Below are positions 43,364 to 51,980 of a stretch of DNA of 64,000 nt, in pieces. Under the pieces are notes generated by a model. That model was not told the DNA's origin, ran no database searches, and was given only the letters and a program-made list of their open reading frames with translations. Within the stretch, counting starts at the first letter, position 1, and every line of letters begins with the position of its first letter. Source of the DNA: Deltaproteobacteria bacterium (lineage in GTDB: Bacteria > Myxococcota > XYA12-FULL-58-9 > JAFGEK01); the NCBI GenBank assembly GCA_016931625.1, contig JAFGEK010000200.1, forward strand, positions 1-64,000. Reading direction: 5' to 3'. A program made the position numbers and the translations under genes.

Positions 43364-44265
43364 GCACAGACTTTATTTCGGCCACTGGCCTTAGCAGAAT
43401 AAAGTTTAGCATCGGCATCGGCAATAAACTGACTGACATTAATATCTTGTTCACCACGACTAAAAGTACGCAATCCAAGACTTATCGTTACAGGAATAAT
43501 CTGGTCATTATAATCAAAACGATGTTGCTCAATACCCTGACGCAGTTTTTCACTAACCGATATAGCTGCTTGTAGATCGACTTCCGGCAAAATCAATGCA
43601 AATTCTTCACCGCCATAGCGAGCAAAAATATCATCTCGACGTATATTCTGGTGAACCACCCCTGCTAACTCGCGCAGCACAAAATCACCACCTAGATGAC
43701 CAAAATTATCATTAATTTTTTTAAATAGGTCTAAATCAAACATTGCTAGCGAGAGCACGCGATCATAGCGAACTGCTCGATTCAGCTCGCGAGACAATGC
43801 TTCTAGAAAAAATCTTTTATTATATGCCCCTGTTAATCCATCAATAGTGGTTAAACTATAGATTTCTTCATGATATTTATTTTCAATGTTCGAACCAGAT
43901 AAGTATTTAAAAATCGTCTGACCAATTCTTACCAAGTCACCGTCACGAAGCTCAACTTCATTGGTGCGCTTATCATTTACAAAAGTTCCGTTAGTAGAAC
44001 CCAAGTCAAATAATCGTGAACTACCGAATTCTGTTATTATTTTTGCATGTTGCCGTGATACACTATCTTGATCGATTTGAATGTTAGCTGTATCAGAACG
44101 TCCCAATATCTGCTCTAGGGTATCAAGAGAATGACGTTTGCCGAGTTCTTTGCCATACATTACAACTAAACAAGGTACCCCTACTGCAACTTCTTTAGTA
44201 TCACCAGCAGACCGCATAACTACGGTTACCACTGTTTCAGTATCTTTGGGCTTTTCCACCGACAA
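43360..44265 (-). CDS. FHA-GGDEF diguanylate cyclase
   Basis: 301 residues, soluble. An FHA domain (~40-110; ILGRSDTANIQIDQDSVSRQ, then DLGSTNGTFVND) binds phospho-threonine peptides. A GGDEF domain follows (~130-300) with the active loop RYGGEEFALILPE and an RxxD inhibitory site (RRDD) five residues before it, so it should make c-di-GMP with product inhibition. The FHA-GGDEF pairing is seen often in Deltaproteobacteria/Myxococcota. It lies between pgi and mutL on one strand, overlapping mutL by four bases. Confidence 0.9.
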   Translation of the reverse strand: MSVEKPKDTETVVTVVMRSAGDTKEVAVGVPCLVVMYGKELGKRHSLDTLEQILGRSDTANIQIDQDSVSRQHAKIITEFGSSRLFDLGSTNGTFVNDKRTNEVELRDGDLVRIGQTIFKYLSGSNIENKYHEEIYSLTTIDGLTGAYNKRFFLEALSRELNRAVRYDRVLSLAMFDLDLFKKINDNFGHLGGDFVLRELAGVVHQNIRRDDIFARYGGEEFALILPEVDLQAAISVSEKLRQGIEQHRFDYNDQIIPVTISLGLRTFSRGEQDINVSQFIADADAKLYSAKASGRNKVCA

Positions 44266-44281
44266 CGCCTCCGGCTATATA

Positions 44282-45643
44282 TTATGTTAGCCGATCGGCT
44301 AGCGATTCGCGCGCGATCACTGATGCAATGTCTTCAGAATATCCAGCACGCCCAATTAATCCCATAGTCATGCGTTTACCAGCTTCAACTCCTGGTTGAT
44401 CAAATGGATTGACACCTATAAGCAGTCCTGCACAAGCACTGGCAGCTTCAAGCAAAAGCAAAAAACCACCAAAAGACTGCTCATCTACCATCGGAATAGA
44501 AATATCTAAAACAGGTACCCCTGCATCTAGTAATGCAGCACGTGTACCTCGACGCTCTGCAGAAAATAATTCCCCAAGATCGCGCCCACATAAATAGTTT
44601 AGCTCGTCACGTTCAGCGAGTTCATCCGGGATTACTAATTCATGTCTGAATTTCTCAACAGCCACCATACAGATTGCCTTATCGGTTGGACCCTCGATAA
44701 ACAACTGTAGCTGAGCATGTTGATCAATAGCACCTAAAGCTGGGATAGGCGTCTGACCAGAATGTACTTCTTTGCCATAACGATCAAAACGTTTTCCTAA
44801 TGATTCTGCCCATAATTGGACGAACCAAGCAGTAGCCACGCGTAGTGAATCAGCATACGGCATCATAACTAATGAATTTCGCCCGAGCTCTTTTTGGGCC
44901 AACATTGCGCCAGCGGCAAATAGACAGGCTGGATTTTCTTCTACATTAATTGAACCAACACGTTCAGCCATATCAGCAGCACCAGCTAATACTTCAATAA
45001 TATCTATACCAAGAAATGCTGCAGGTAGTAGCCCAACAGGAGTAAGAACGCTATAGCGTCCACCGACTTCAGGAGGAATATCAAAAGCACGTATTCCTTC
45101 ACTGCGAGCTAAATCACGCAATGTACCTTTATTGGGGTCAGTAACATAGGTCATACGTGATCGTGCTTCTCCTTGCCCAAGACTTGCTCTAAACCACCGT
45201 CGCACAACTAATAGCTGAGCTAATGTTTCAACTGTATCACCACTTTTTGTAATTACAGCAGCAGCGGTACGCTCAGGTTCAAGTGATTCGAGCATCATGA
45301 CTACAGAATCAGGATCGATATTATCCAAAAAATGTACTCGCACTTCGCGTTCGCTTGTGTGACCGAGTGCGGCACAAAGTGCCTGCCCTCCTAAACTAGA
45401 ACCACCAATGCCTAATACCAAAAGATCATCTGCAATGGCGCGAAGACGTCTAACTTCTTCAAGAACACCCTGGACTAAATCACGACGCAATGGTGCGTCA
45501 TAGAATCCAATATCTCGGCTACGGCGTGCATTAAGCTCGCGTTGGGCTGCTATTAAGTCTGGAATAAGTGCAGAAAAACGCTGACGATCAAGACCGCGTT
45601 CAAGCATAGGAGAAAAAATGCCATCGATTTCGACGGTAATCAT
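44282..45643 (-). CDS. pgi: Pgi, glucose-6-phosphate isomerase
   Basis: Interconverts glucose-6-phosphate and fructose-6-phosphate. I choose the ATG at 45643 (MITVEIDGIFSPM); an in-frame GTG at 45664 lies inside a palindrome. The ~453-residue length matches the shorter bacterial form. Motifs: LGIGGSSLGGQAL (~70), VITKSGDTVETLAQ, GGRYSVLTPVGLLPAAFLG, and the terminal GVNPFDQPGVEAGKR with the catalytic lysine. It lies upstream of the FHA-GGDEF gene with a 16-base gap. Confidence 0.93.
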   Translation of the reverse strand: MITVEIDGIFSPMLERGLDRQRFSALIPDLIAAQRELNARRSRDIGFYDAPLRRDLVQGVLEEVRRLRAIADDLLVLGIGGSSLGGQALCAALGHTSEREVRVHFLDNIDPDSVVMMLESLEPERTAAAVITKSGDTVETLAQLLVVRRWFRASLGQGEARSRMTYVTDPNKGTLRDLARSEGIRAFDIPPEVGGRYSVLTPVGLLPAAFLGIDIIEVLAGAADMAERVGSINVEENPACLFAAGAMLAQKELGRNSLVMMPYADSLRVATAWFVQLWAESLGKRFDRYGKEVHSGQTPIPALGAIDQHAQLQLFIEGPTDKAICMVAVEKFRHELVIPDELAERDELNYLCGRDLGELFSAERRGTRAALLDAGVPVLDISIPMVDEQSFGGFLLLLEAASACAGLLIGVNPFDQPGVEAGKRMTMGLIGRAGYSEDIASVIARESLADRLT

Positions 45644-45650
45644 AATATAA

Positions 45651-45664
45651 GTGCACCCGTGCAC
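45651..45664. promoter_or_regulatory. GTGCAC-CC-GTGCAC palindrome upstream of pgi
   Basis: Two perfect GTGCAC half-sites (each itself palindromic) are separated by two bases and lie 8-21 bases before the chosen pgi start. It could be an operator or an mRNA hairpin that hides the start region. No regulator is identified. Confidence 0.35.
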
Positions 45665-45735
45665 AGAATAAAAATAACTACTGTAAACCTAACCTGTAGC
45701 TAGGTTGTAGTCCAGTACCATAATAAAATTCAATG

Positions 45736-46902
45736 TTAGGGAGGTAAAAATCTCATAGGATCTACAGCGGTAGTTCCTTTACGCACTTCAAAATGTAATT
45801 TATCCTTACCAGTACGAGTGCCTTTGCCAACGTGAGCAATAATCTGACCTGCAGTCACATGGTCGCCTCTTCGCACTGAATTTGTACGATTATGTGCATA
45901 AATGGTCACTAATCCTTTATTATGACGTATTATTACTAAATTTCCATATCCACCATGTCTGGCAGAAAATATTACTCTGCCATCTGCTGCGGCACGTACG
46001 GCTGTACCTGCAGGAGCAGCTATATCAATTCCATCATGCTTAACCCCATGTCTTTTACCAAAACGGGCTATAATTGACCCATCAACTGGCCATAAAAGAG
46101 CATATTTTTGTGCAGTTTTTTTTATAGCCTTTACTGTAACTTCATCTTTGTTTGTTTGCAAAAAACTCTTTTTATCAGCAATGGTAGAGGATTTTTTTGA
46201 TATTAATTCTGATGGTTTTTTTTCTAAATTTTTATTGCTAGTTGATAAAAAAACTGAATCCGTTTTGTTGCTTTCATTTTTCGGTGTTTCAATAGAAGCA
46301 TTTTTAGAATCATCTATTGAGTTTGGTACAAATAGCACCATGCCTACGTGTAAATTTTTGGGGTCATTAATATCATTACGTTTAGCTAAATCAGAAACAC
46401 TTACTCCATAGCGATTAGCCAATCGCCATAACGTTTCTCCTGCTTGCAAAATAATCTTACGCTCTTTTGGACTTTTAGTTGATTCGATGGTTTTTTTAAT
46501 AATTTCAACTTTTGTGTTATCACTATCTCCTTTTGAATTAGTTATATCTGTATTATTTGTATTATCTTCAGGTATAAGTAACTCCATACCAACATAAACC
46601 TTGGTAGGATCTTCGATCTTATTATGTTTCACTAATTGCTCAACACTTACTTGGCAACTTTGTGCAACTCGCCATAACGTTTCTCCGGCGCGTAAAATTA
46701 CCTTACGTGTTTTTTGATCTTTACTATTTGATGTTGAGGTAATTGTATTGCAGCGTTCTTTTAGAGCTTCAATATTACGCGCAGGTAAATTTTCTTTATT
46801 AGCAGCACAATTAACCGCGCTTAACAAACAAATTAGCCACGTGACTACAATATTAGTAGAAAATCGAACATCTAACCTTTTTGTAATGGTAGTCAGCGTC
46901 AT
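45736..46902 (-). CDS. NlpD-like protein: two LysM domains and an M23 (LytM) domain
   Basis: 388 residues, exported. A signal-like segment NIVVTWLICLLSAVNC could end at a lipid-modified cysteine, although asparagine before it is unusual. Two LysM domains bind peptidoglycan (~65-112, ILRAGETLWRVAQSC...; ~150-195, ILQAGETLWRLANRYGVS). A Lys/Ser-rich linker is followed by an M23 domain (~275-385): RHGVKHDGIDIAAPAGT and GKDKLHFEVRKG supply the metal-site pattern H-x3-D and H-x-E; the second histidine of HxH is replaced by glutamate, with the first histidine present in KLHFE. Either a hydrolase or an amidase activator like NlpD/EnvC. It is downstream of surE, as in enterobacteria. Confidence 0.85.
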   Translation of the reverse strand: MTLTTITKRLDVRFSTNIVVTWLICLLSAVNCAANKENLPARNIEALKERCNTITSTSNSKDQKTRKVILRAGETLWRVAQSCQVSVEQLVKHNKIEDPTKVYVGMELLIPEDNTNNTDITNSKGDSDNTKVEIIKKTIESTKSPKERKIILQAGETLWRLANRYGVSVSDLAKRNDINDPKNLHVGMVLFVPNSIDDSKNASIETPKNESNKTDSVFLSTSNKNLEKKPSELISKKSSTIADKKSFLQTNKDEVTVKAIKKTAQKYALLWPVDGSIIARFGKRHGVKHDGIDIAAPAGTAVRAAADGRVIFSARHGGYGNLVIIRHNKGLVTIYAHNRTNSVRRGDHVTAGQIIAHVGKGTRTGKDKLHFEVRKGTTAVDPMRFLPP

Positions 46903-46953
46903 ATGTAGGTAATTGTCGCTAATTTATAAAATTCAGCAAATTTTTCGCCAAGA

Positions 46954-46970
46954 TTAGGGACACCCCCTAA
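46954..46970. repeat. 17-bp palindromic motif, copy 2 (identical to 138-154)
   Basis: An exact second copy of TTAGGGACACCCCCTAA in the same orientation, just after the surE stop codon (46977-46979 on the minus strand) and before the LysM/M23 gene. Position and symmetry suggest a REP-like unit or terminator-associated hairpin. Confidence 0.65.
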
Positions 46971-46976
46971 GTTTTA

Positions 46977-47819
46977 TTAGCGTGATAGTGGCGTTGGATG
47001 AAGTGGTGGGATTTCTTGTAAATCGTCATCTATAGTTTTCATTCCCGGAAGATTAAGTTCTCGTAAATATGCAAATGATCGGTAATCGGTGATGTCATAG
47101 TGGATTGGCGTTACAGATATATAGCCTGCTGCAACCGCATTTGTATCACTATCTGATATATTATCAAGGGGGTTACGTTCACCACCTATCCAGTAATATG
47201 GCTTACCGCGTGGATCATGACGTTTGATAATTGAACTTGACCAATCTGTATAACCAAGACGGCATAACTTAATCCCGCCAATTTTTCCGCGTGGTTTAAA
47301 AGGAATATTAGCATTAAGGGTTACCCCTTTAGGCATTGGATCTTCAATTATATGCTTTACTAAATCGCAGGCAACAGAAGCGGCGTCAGCAAAATTAGCT
47401 TCTTTTGCTGCCTGGGTTCCTGCTGGTTCTGGGATACACAGTGATACAGCCAAAGCGCTAAAACCATATATGGCCCCCTCCATCGCGGCTGCTACGGTAC
47501 CAGAATATAATACGTCATGTCCTAAATTTGCACCGTAGTTAATACCACTAACTACAATATCGGGTTTATTGGGCAACACATGATGCAAACCAAAATACAC
47601 ACAATCTGCCGGAGTACCATCAAGGCAAAATTGCCGCTCTCCAAGCTGCTTTAAACGCAGTGGTTGTTTTAAAGTGAGAGCATGACTGTTAGCACTACGT
47701 TCACTATCAGGAGCCACAATCCATACTTCACCAATTTGAGCCAAGGCTTGCGATAATACCTGAATCCCAGGCGCAAAAACACCATCATCGTTTGATACTA
47801 AAATGCGCACAGACTTCAT
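46977..47819 (-). CDS. surE: SurE, 5'/3'-nucleotidase
   Basis: Divalent-metal-dependent nucleoside monophosphatase involved in stress survival. I choose ATG 47819 (MKSVRILVSNDDG...) because the family starts within a few residues of this strand; an ATG 18 bases upstream is possible. The metal site is VSNDDGVFAPGI (~7-18), with SERSANSHALT, VSGINYGANLGHDVLYSGTV and the family's VTPIHYDITDY near the C-terminus. Of ~280 residues, slightly longer than E. coli SurE. It follows trmD on the minus strand. Confidence 0.95.
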   Translation of the reverse strand: MKSVRILVSNDDGVFAPGIQVLSQALAQIGEVWIVAPDSERSANSHALTLKQPLRLKQLGERQFCLDGTPADCVYFGLHHVLPNKPDIVVSGINYGANLGHDVLYSGTVAAAMEGAIYGFSALAVSLCIPEPAGTQAAKEANFADAASVACDLVKHIIEDPMPKGVTLNANIPFKPRGKIGGIKLCRLGYTDWSSSIIKRHDPRGKPYYWIGGERNPLDNISDSDTNAVAAGYISVTPIHYDITDYRSFAYLRELNLPGMKTIDDDLQEIPPLHPTPLSR

Positions 47820-47883
47820 GATTTTTTGAGATAGCATGTTTTTAATTTTACCGGCTAGGTATTAATTATAATAATCAGAAGAT

Positions 47884-48588
47884 TTAGGTTTTTTTTAATG
47901 TTGTTTGTGCCTGGATAAGGTCTGGACGTAATTTATGAGTAATTTTGGTAGCTTGCTCATCTCGCCAATTGACAATTGCTGCATGATTGCCTGAACGTAG
48001 TACTTCTGGAACACTCATACCGTCATACTCATTAGGTCTAGTATATTGTGGATATTCAAGTATCCCACTTGAAAACGATTCTTCATGTAGTGACGCGGGA
48101 TTACCTAAAACCCCGGGCAATAACCTCACTACCGCATCAATTACACACCAGGCAGCAGGATCACCTGCTGAAAGCACAAAGTCACCCACTGATAATTCGT
48201 CATCGACATATTTTCGTACTCGCTCGTCTATACCTTCATATCGGCCACAGATAAGCACTACCCCAGGACCCTGGGCGATGCGATGTGCAATTTTTTGGTC
48301 GAAACGCTTACCTCGAGGGTCTAGTAAATAAATAGGACCACCATTGCGCTGCCGTGCAACAGTTATGGCTTTATGCAAAGGTTCTACAGCAAGCACCATA
48401 CCTGCACCACCACCAAAAGGAGTATCATCAACCTGACGATGTATGCCTTTACCAAAATCTCGTAAGTCATTTAAGGTAAGTTCCGCTGTACCCTCATTAA
48501 AAGCTCGCCCAATCAGACCGGATTTTGATCCAAGAACATGCTGCCAAACAGATGGCACGAGGGTAATAATTTCAACAGCAAAAACCAT
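47884..48588 (-). CDS. trmD: TrmD, tRNA (guanine-N1-)-methyltransferase
   Basis: SPOUT methyltransferase that makes m1G37. The 234 residues include DDTPFGGGAGMVL (~57), the knot/SAM loop LICGRYEGIDERVRKYVD (~110), SVGDFVLSAGD and NPASLHEESFSSGILEYPQY. It lies 19 bases after rimM in the rpsP-khpA-rimM-trmD operon. The rplS gene that usually follows is absent; surE is next. Confidence 0.96.
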   Translation of the reverse strand: MVFAVEIITLVPSVWQHVLGSKSGLIGRAFNEGTAELTLNDLRDFGKGIHRQVDDTPFGGGAGMVLAVEPLHKAITVARQRNGGPIYLLDPRGKRFDQKIAHRIAQGPGVVLICGRYEGIDERVRKYVDDELSVGDFVLSAGDPAAWCVIDAVVRLLPGVLGNPASLHEESFSSGILEYPQYTRPNEYDGMSVPEVLRSGNHAAIVNWRDEQATKITHKLRPDLIQAQTTLKKT

Positions 48589-48607
48589 TTTAAGCTAAAC
48601 CTATGTT

Positions 48608-49150
48608 TTATAAATCCCATAATCCATTTGGTATTCGTAACCTTACCGAATGCTCAACGCGATTAAAATTAATAATCGTATCATCTGCCAGTGGTAGCAG
48701 TTTTTCTTGATCGTTAATGTCATGGATTACAAGTATCTCTTGATTACGGTTTTCCATAAAATTTACAATCACGCCAATATAAACACCCGTTTCATCAACA
48801 ACATTTACATCTATAAGTTCAAATAAATATAATTCACCGTCAGCCAGTTGCGGCAAGGTTGCGGTATCAACCTCAATTATGGCACGTGATAATTTTTGTG
48901 CGTCTTCTCGCTGAGTTATTTGGTCAAACGATATCAATATCGCATTATTGGCTAATCGAACCGATTTTAAGGATAAAATTTTTGGTGGCCCAGATTGCGA
49001 AACAACCCGAACCTGCTGGGTAGCTTCAGGTAAATAGGTATTACTACGCAATGGTTTAGCTCGTACTTCACCATGTACCCCATGTGCTTTAGTAATTGTC
49101 GCAAACGGAATCCAAAAAGGGCCCGTTGACGAACACTTCATGGGCATCAT
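48608..49150 (-). CDS. rimM: RimM, 16S rRNA processing factor
   Basis: Assists 30S head maturation through contact with S19. The 180 residues have the N-terminal barrel (FATITKAHGVHGEVRAKPL) and a C-terminal PRC-barrel (LYLFELIDVNVVDETGVYIG..., NQEILVIHDI, LLPLADDTIINF). The ATG at 49150 abuts the stop of khpA, so translation is coupled. Confidence 0.94.
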   Translation of the reverse strand: MMPMKCSSTGPFWIPFATITKAHGVHGEVRAKPLRSNTYLPEATQQVRVVSQSGPPKILSLKSVRLANNAILISFDQITQREDAQKLSRAIIEVDTATLPQLADGELYLFELIDVNVVDETGVYIGVIVNFMENRNQEILVIHDINDQEKLLPLADDTIINFNRVEHSVRLRIPNGLWDL

Positions 49151-49386
49151 TAGTCTACGATATCGAGAGTATACGTCTGCCCTTCAGGACCAGCGGCAGT
49201 AAGCAATGTACGAATGGCATGGGCAGTACGGCCTTTTTTACCGATGATTTTGCCACGATCGTCTGGAGCAACATGAAGCTCAACGATGATGCTATCACTC
49301 GACCGGTTCACCTCGAATACTTCAACCTCATCAGGTTTGCTAACCACAGCCTTAGCGATATACGATACGAGTTCTTTCATGAGCAA
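49150..49386 (-). CDS. khpA: KhpA-type KH-domain RNA-binding protein
   Basis: 78-residue single KH domain. The GxxG loop is in RGKIIGKKGRTAHAIRTLL (~50-60). It commonly sits between rpsP and rimM and binds RNA, in some bacteria as a partner of KhpB/Jag. Six bases separate it from rpsP. Confidence 0.93.
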   Translation of the reverse strand: MLMKELVSYIAKAVVSKPDEVEVFEVNRSSDSIIVELHVAPDDRGKIIGKKGRTAHAIRTLLTAAGPEGQTYTLDIVD

Positions 49387-49392
49387 AAAATA

Positions 49393-49635
49393 TTAAGCGG
49401 TAACACCAGCACGAGCCAGTAAAGATTTTACAATATTTGACTGACGAGCACCGACTTTTAGCCATTTTTTGGCTTTTTCTTCGTCAACAGCAAGCTGTGT
49501 CGCACCAATAGGATCATAAATACCTACTGATTCAATGAAGCTACCATCGCGTTTATTCCGCGAGTCTGTAGCAACAATATGATAAAATGGACGATGTCGC
49601 GTACCATGACGAGCAAGACGTAGAACTACTGCCAT
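49393..49635 (-). CDS. rpsP: 30S ribosomal protein S16
   Basis: 80 residues, the usual size. It begins MAVVLRLARHGTRHRPFYHI and has IESVGIYDP and KKWLKVGARQSNIVKSLL. AAGGAG lies 10 bases before the ATG. First gene of the operon; see the promoter entry. Confidence 0.97.
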   Translation of the reverse strand: MAVVLRLARHGTRHRPFYHIVATDSRNKRDGSFIESVGIYDPIGATQLAVDEEKAKKWLKVGARQSNIVKSLLARAGVTA

Positions 49636-49681
49636 TTCTTTTTAGCTCCTTGATTAATAAAACAATGAGAGCGAGCGGGGC

Positions 49682-49709
49682 GCTATATCATTTTTATGAA
49701 ATTTGTCAA
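49682..49709 (-). promoter_or_regulatory. candidate sigma70-type promoter for rpsP
   Basis: On the minus strand TTGACA (49709-49704, perfect -35) is followed after 16 bases by TATAGC (49687-49682, four of six with the -10 consensus). It is ~45 bases upstream of the rpsP start and overlaps the stop codon of the preceding lipoprotein gene. It probably drives rpsP-khpA-rimM-trmD. Confidence 0.6.
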
Positions 49710-51973
49710 CGTATTACCCGCGAATAGCTTTCATTATTCAGAACATCAATATTATAAGGTTCAAAAAGCAGCATAGAATTGCTTGCTGCATAAATCACAA
49801 AAACTATTTGTTTGCCATTTGCTAATGTTGCAAGCGTCATATCAGTAGGAAATTCGCCAGCAGTCGGAACAGTTGTTTCAGATAAATCATATCCAGCTAA
49901 CATAGTTACCCAGGTATCAGTTAAATTTATCGCAAACGGGTTATCACGCGAATATAAAGAACGTTTTTCTGTATTTAGCGCTAATCCAGCTTGATCATAA
50001 AAATCACATGAATTTGTATCAGCCTCAATATTTGGAGCACTAATTGAAAATAAAATGTTTTCATTAATGCCAACATTTCCGCCTCTACCGATCACGTCTC
50101 CATACTGTGCTCGGCCTACCCTTTTATCGCCATGATAGATTACATATCGATGGCTTACACGAGTACGATAAGCAATAGAACCGTCTGTAAGAAAACATTT
50201 TGGAGACAGCCCGATCCCATCTTTAGCTTCTAAAATTAACTTAGTTACAGTTTGTGATTTATCGATTGCTAATATACGCCATTCAAGTTCACATGCTTGC
50301 GGATCTGAACCTACAACCGCCTGACAAGCCGAATCTTGCCTTGGTCGCGTGATAAATTGCAAAATATCACCTGCAACAACATCGGCTTCGCTAAAATCAT
50401 AAGCTACATCAACAAATGTAAAATTTGCTTCTGAGCTATTTTGGGGGGTGTGAATATCAACTCGACCGCCAGTAGAACGATTGATAATTACCCCCTCCCA
50501 GTCAAAAACCCATGTCCCAGAAGCCGTTAGACCTGGCATAACCACAACACCTGAACCATTACCGCCATCCGCACAAACAAAACGTTCCCGTTCAGGTGTT
50601 ATTGGGCATGGCCCCAAAAAAGAACTAATCTCTGGTGCGGCAATCTCTGGATGTTTTTCTTTTGTAGCCATTTCAATGCTTGGAGCTTCACAAGCCGTGG
50701 CTGAAAGTAATGTCGGTTTTAAGGGGGCATCAGGTGTTGAACGCAAGCCTACATATTCTAGTGGCCCGCCAAAAAGAGAAACTAATAATGACTGACTATA
50801 GGAGTATTTTTGTTCATTACAGGTAATAGAAAGACTACTTGCTGATGCCGCTTCGCTATCAGCACTACCCGTAATTGTAACTTTAGCACCTAAAGCTAAT
50901 AAGCTCGTTGGCATAGCCCCGAGATATACTGCTTGGTATTCATGGCCAGAAACAGTTTGCAATCCACTATTATCATCAAGGCTGCATATCGCAGTATCAC
51001 TTGGATGTTGATTTATACATTTTAATTCACTGGCATTACATGCCTCAATACACTCAGGAGCTTTCACGTAAGTAGAATTACTATCAACTATTGAAGCGGC
51101 AGCAGAAGTAATATCGTCAAATATCACCAAATCATACAACATAGGTCTTGTAACAATAAGAGCTGTACCATCCTTAGACACAACTAGCGTTCCTGGTTGT
51201 GCATTAATATTTAGACGCTCAATGACTATACCACTTGCTAAATCAATACGTAAAACCGTGTTGTCTGATGCGTCTATAGCAAAAAGCCAATTGCCATTTG
51301 GATGAACTGCTAATTTTATCGGATTGCCACCAACGGCATAATTACGAATTGGTTCTATGGTTGGACCAGATTCTTCTTCTCTAACTTCAAAGCTTACAAC
51401 GCTTCCGATATTTGAAAGTGCCACAAAAAAACGCCCAAGGCATGGAGCGGCACAATATTGATGTTGAGCAATAGTCGTATTTGCTTCAAGATTATCAGAA
51501 TCAGGTGTTTGTGTAATCGCCGCAACTAAATCTGCAGGAGCCGAGTCAGCCGGCCCTGCTTTAATAATCACCGCGGCGTTATCATTGATTGCTGGTATTA
51601 ATGCTTGCGCATCAATAAGCCTTAATGTTTCACCACTGCCATTAAGAACCACCACGTAGCGACCATCTGGTGTTGCAGCTAAGGCGCGCGGTGAAGGGCC
51701 AGCGGCAATATGCAAAGGGAAATGAATTGCATCGGCACGAATAAAATCAAACCCCCTTAATGTATTACCCAGCAAGCCAACTTGCAGATTATCTTCACTG
51801 CTATTAGCGATAAACAAACGATTATGATCTGGACCAGCAAGTGCCATTGCAGTTGGTGTACTTAAAAATGTTGGCAAAAAATTATTATCAGCCGAACATG
51901 CATTAATAAAAGATGCGATCAACAACAAAGACAAACAATGGGCAACAACATTATTGCGATTCATATAGGCCAT
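49706..51973 (-). CDS. large propeller-type surface lipoprotein
   Basis: 755 residues. A signal peptide ends at a lipobox-like SFINAC. The first half carries YncE-like propeller blades: LAGPDHNRLFIANSSEDNLQ, ALAATPDGRYVVVLNGSGET, LAVHPNGNWLFAIDASDNTV. The middle is cysteine-containing (CIEACNASELKC) and the C-terminal part is strand-rich, with paired cysteines. The function is unknown; it forms a pair with the next, shorter lipoprotein (8-base gap), so the two probably act together. Their presence next to ribosomal genes is probably chance, since rpsP has its own promoter. Confidence 0.75.
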   Translation of the reverse strand: MAYMNRNNVVAHCLSLLLIASFINACSADNNFLPTFLSTPTAMALAGPDHNRLFIANSSEDNLQVGLLGNTLRGFDFIRADAIHFPLHIAAGPSPRALAATPDGRYVVVLNGSGETLRLIDAQALIPAINDNAAVIIKAGPADSAPADLVAAITQTPDSDNLEANTTIAQHQYCAAPCLGRFFVALSNIGSVVSFEVREEESGPTIEPIRNYAVGGNPIKLAVHPNGNWLFAIDASDNTVLRIDLASGIVIERLNINAQPGTLVVSKDGTALIVTRPMLYDLVIFDDITSAAASIVDSNSTYVKAPECIEACNASELKCINQHPSDTAICSLDDNSGLQTVSGHEYQAVYLGAMPTSLLALGAKVTITGSADSEAASASSLSITCNEQKYSYSQSLLVSLFGGPLEYVGLRSTPDAPLKPTLLSATACEAPSIEMATKEKHPEIAAPEISSFLGPCPITPERERFVCADGGNGSGVVVMPGLTASGTWVFDWEGVIINRSTGGRVDIHTPQNSSEANFTFVDVAYDFSEADVVAGDILQFITRPRQDSACQAVVGSDPQACELEWRILAIDKSQTVTKLILEAKDGIGLSPKCFLTDGSIAYRTRVSHRYVIYHGDKRVGRAQYGDVIGRGGNVGINENILFSISAPNIEADTNSCDFYDQAGLALNTEKRSLYSRDNPFAINLTDTWVTMLAGYDLSETTVPTAGEFPTDMTLATLANGKQIVFVIYAASNSMLLFEPYNIDVLNNESYSRVIR

Positions 51974-51980
51974 GATGTTT

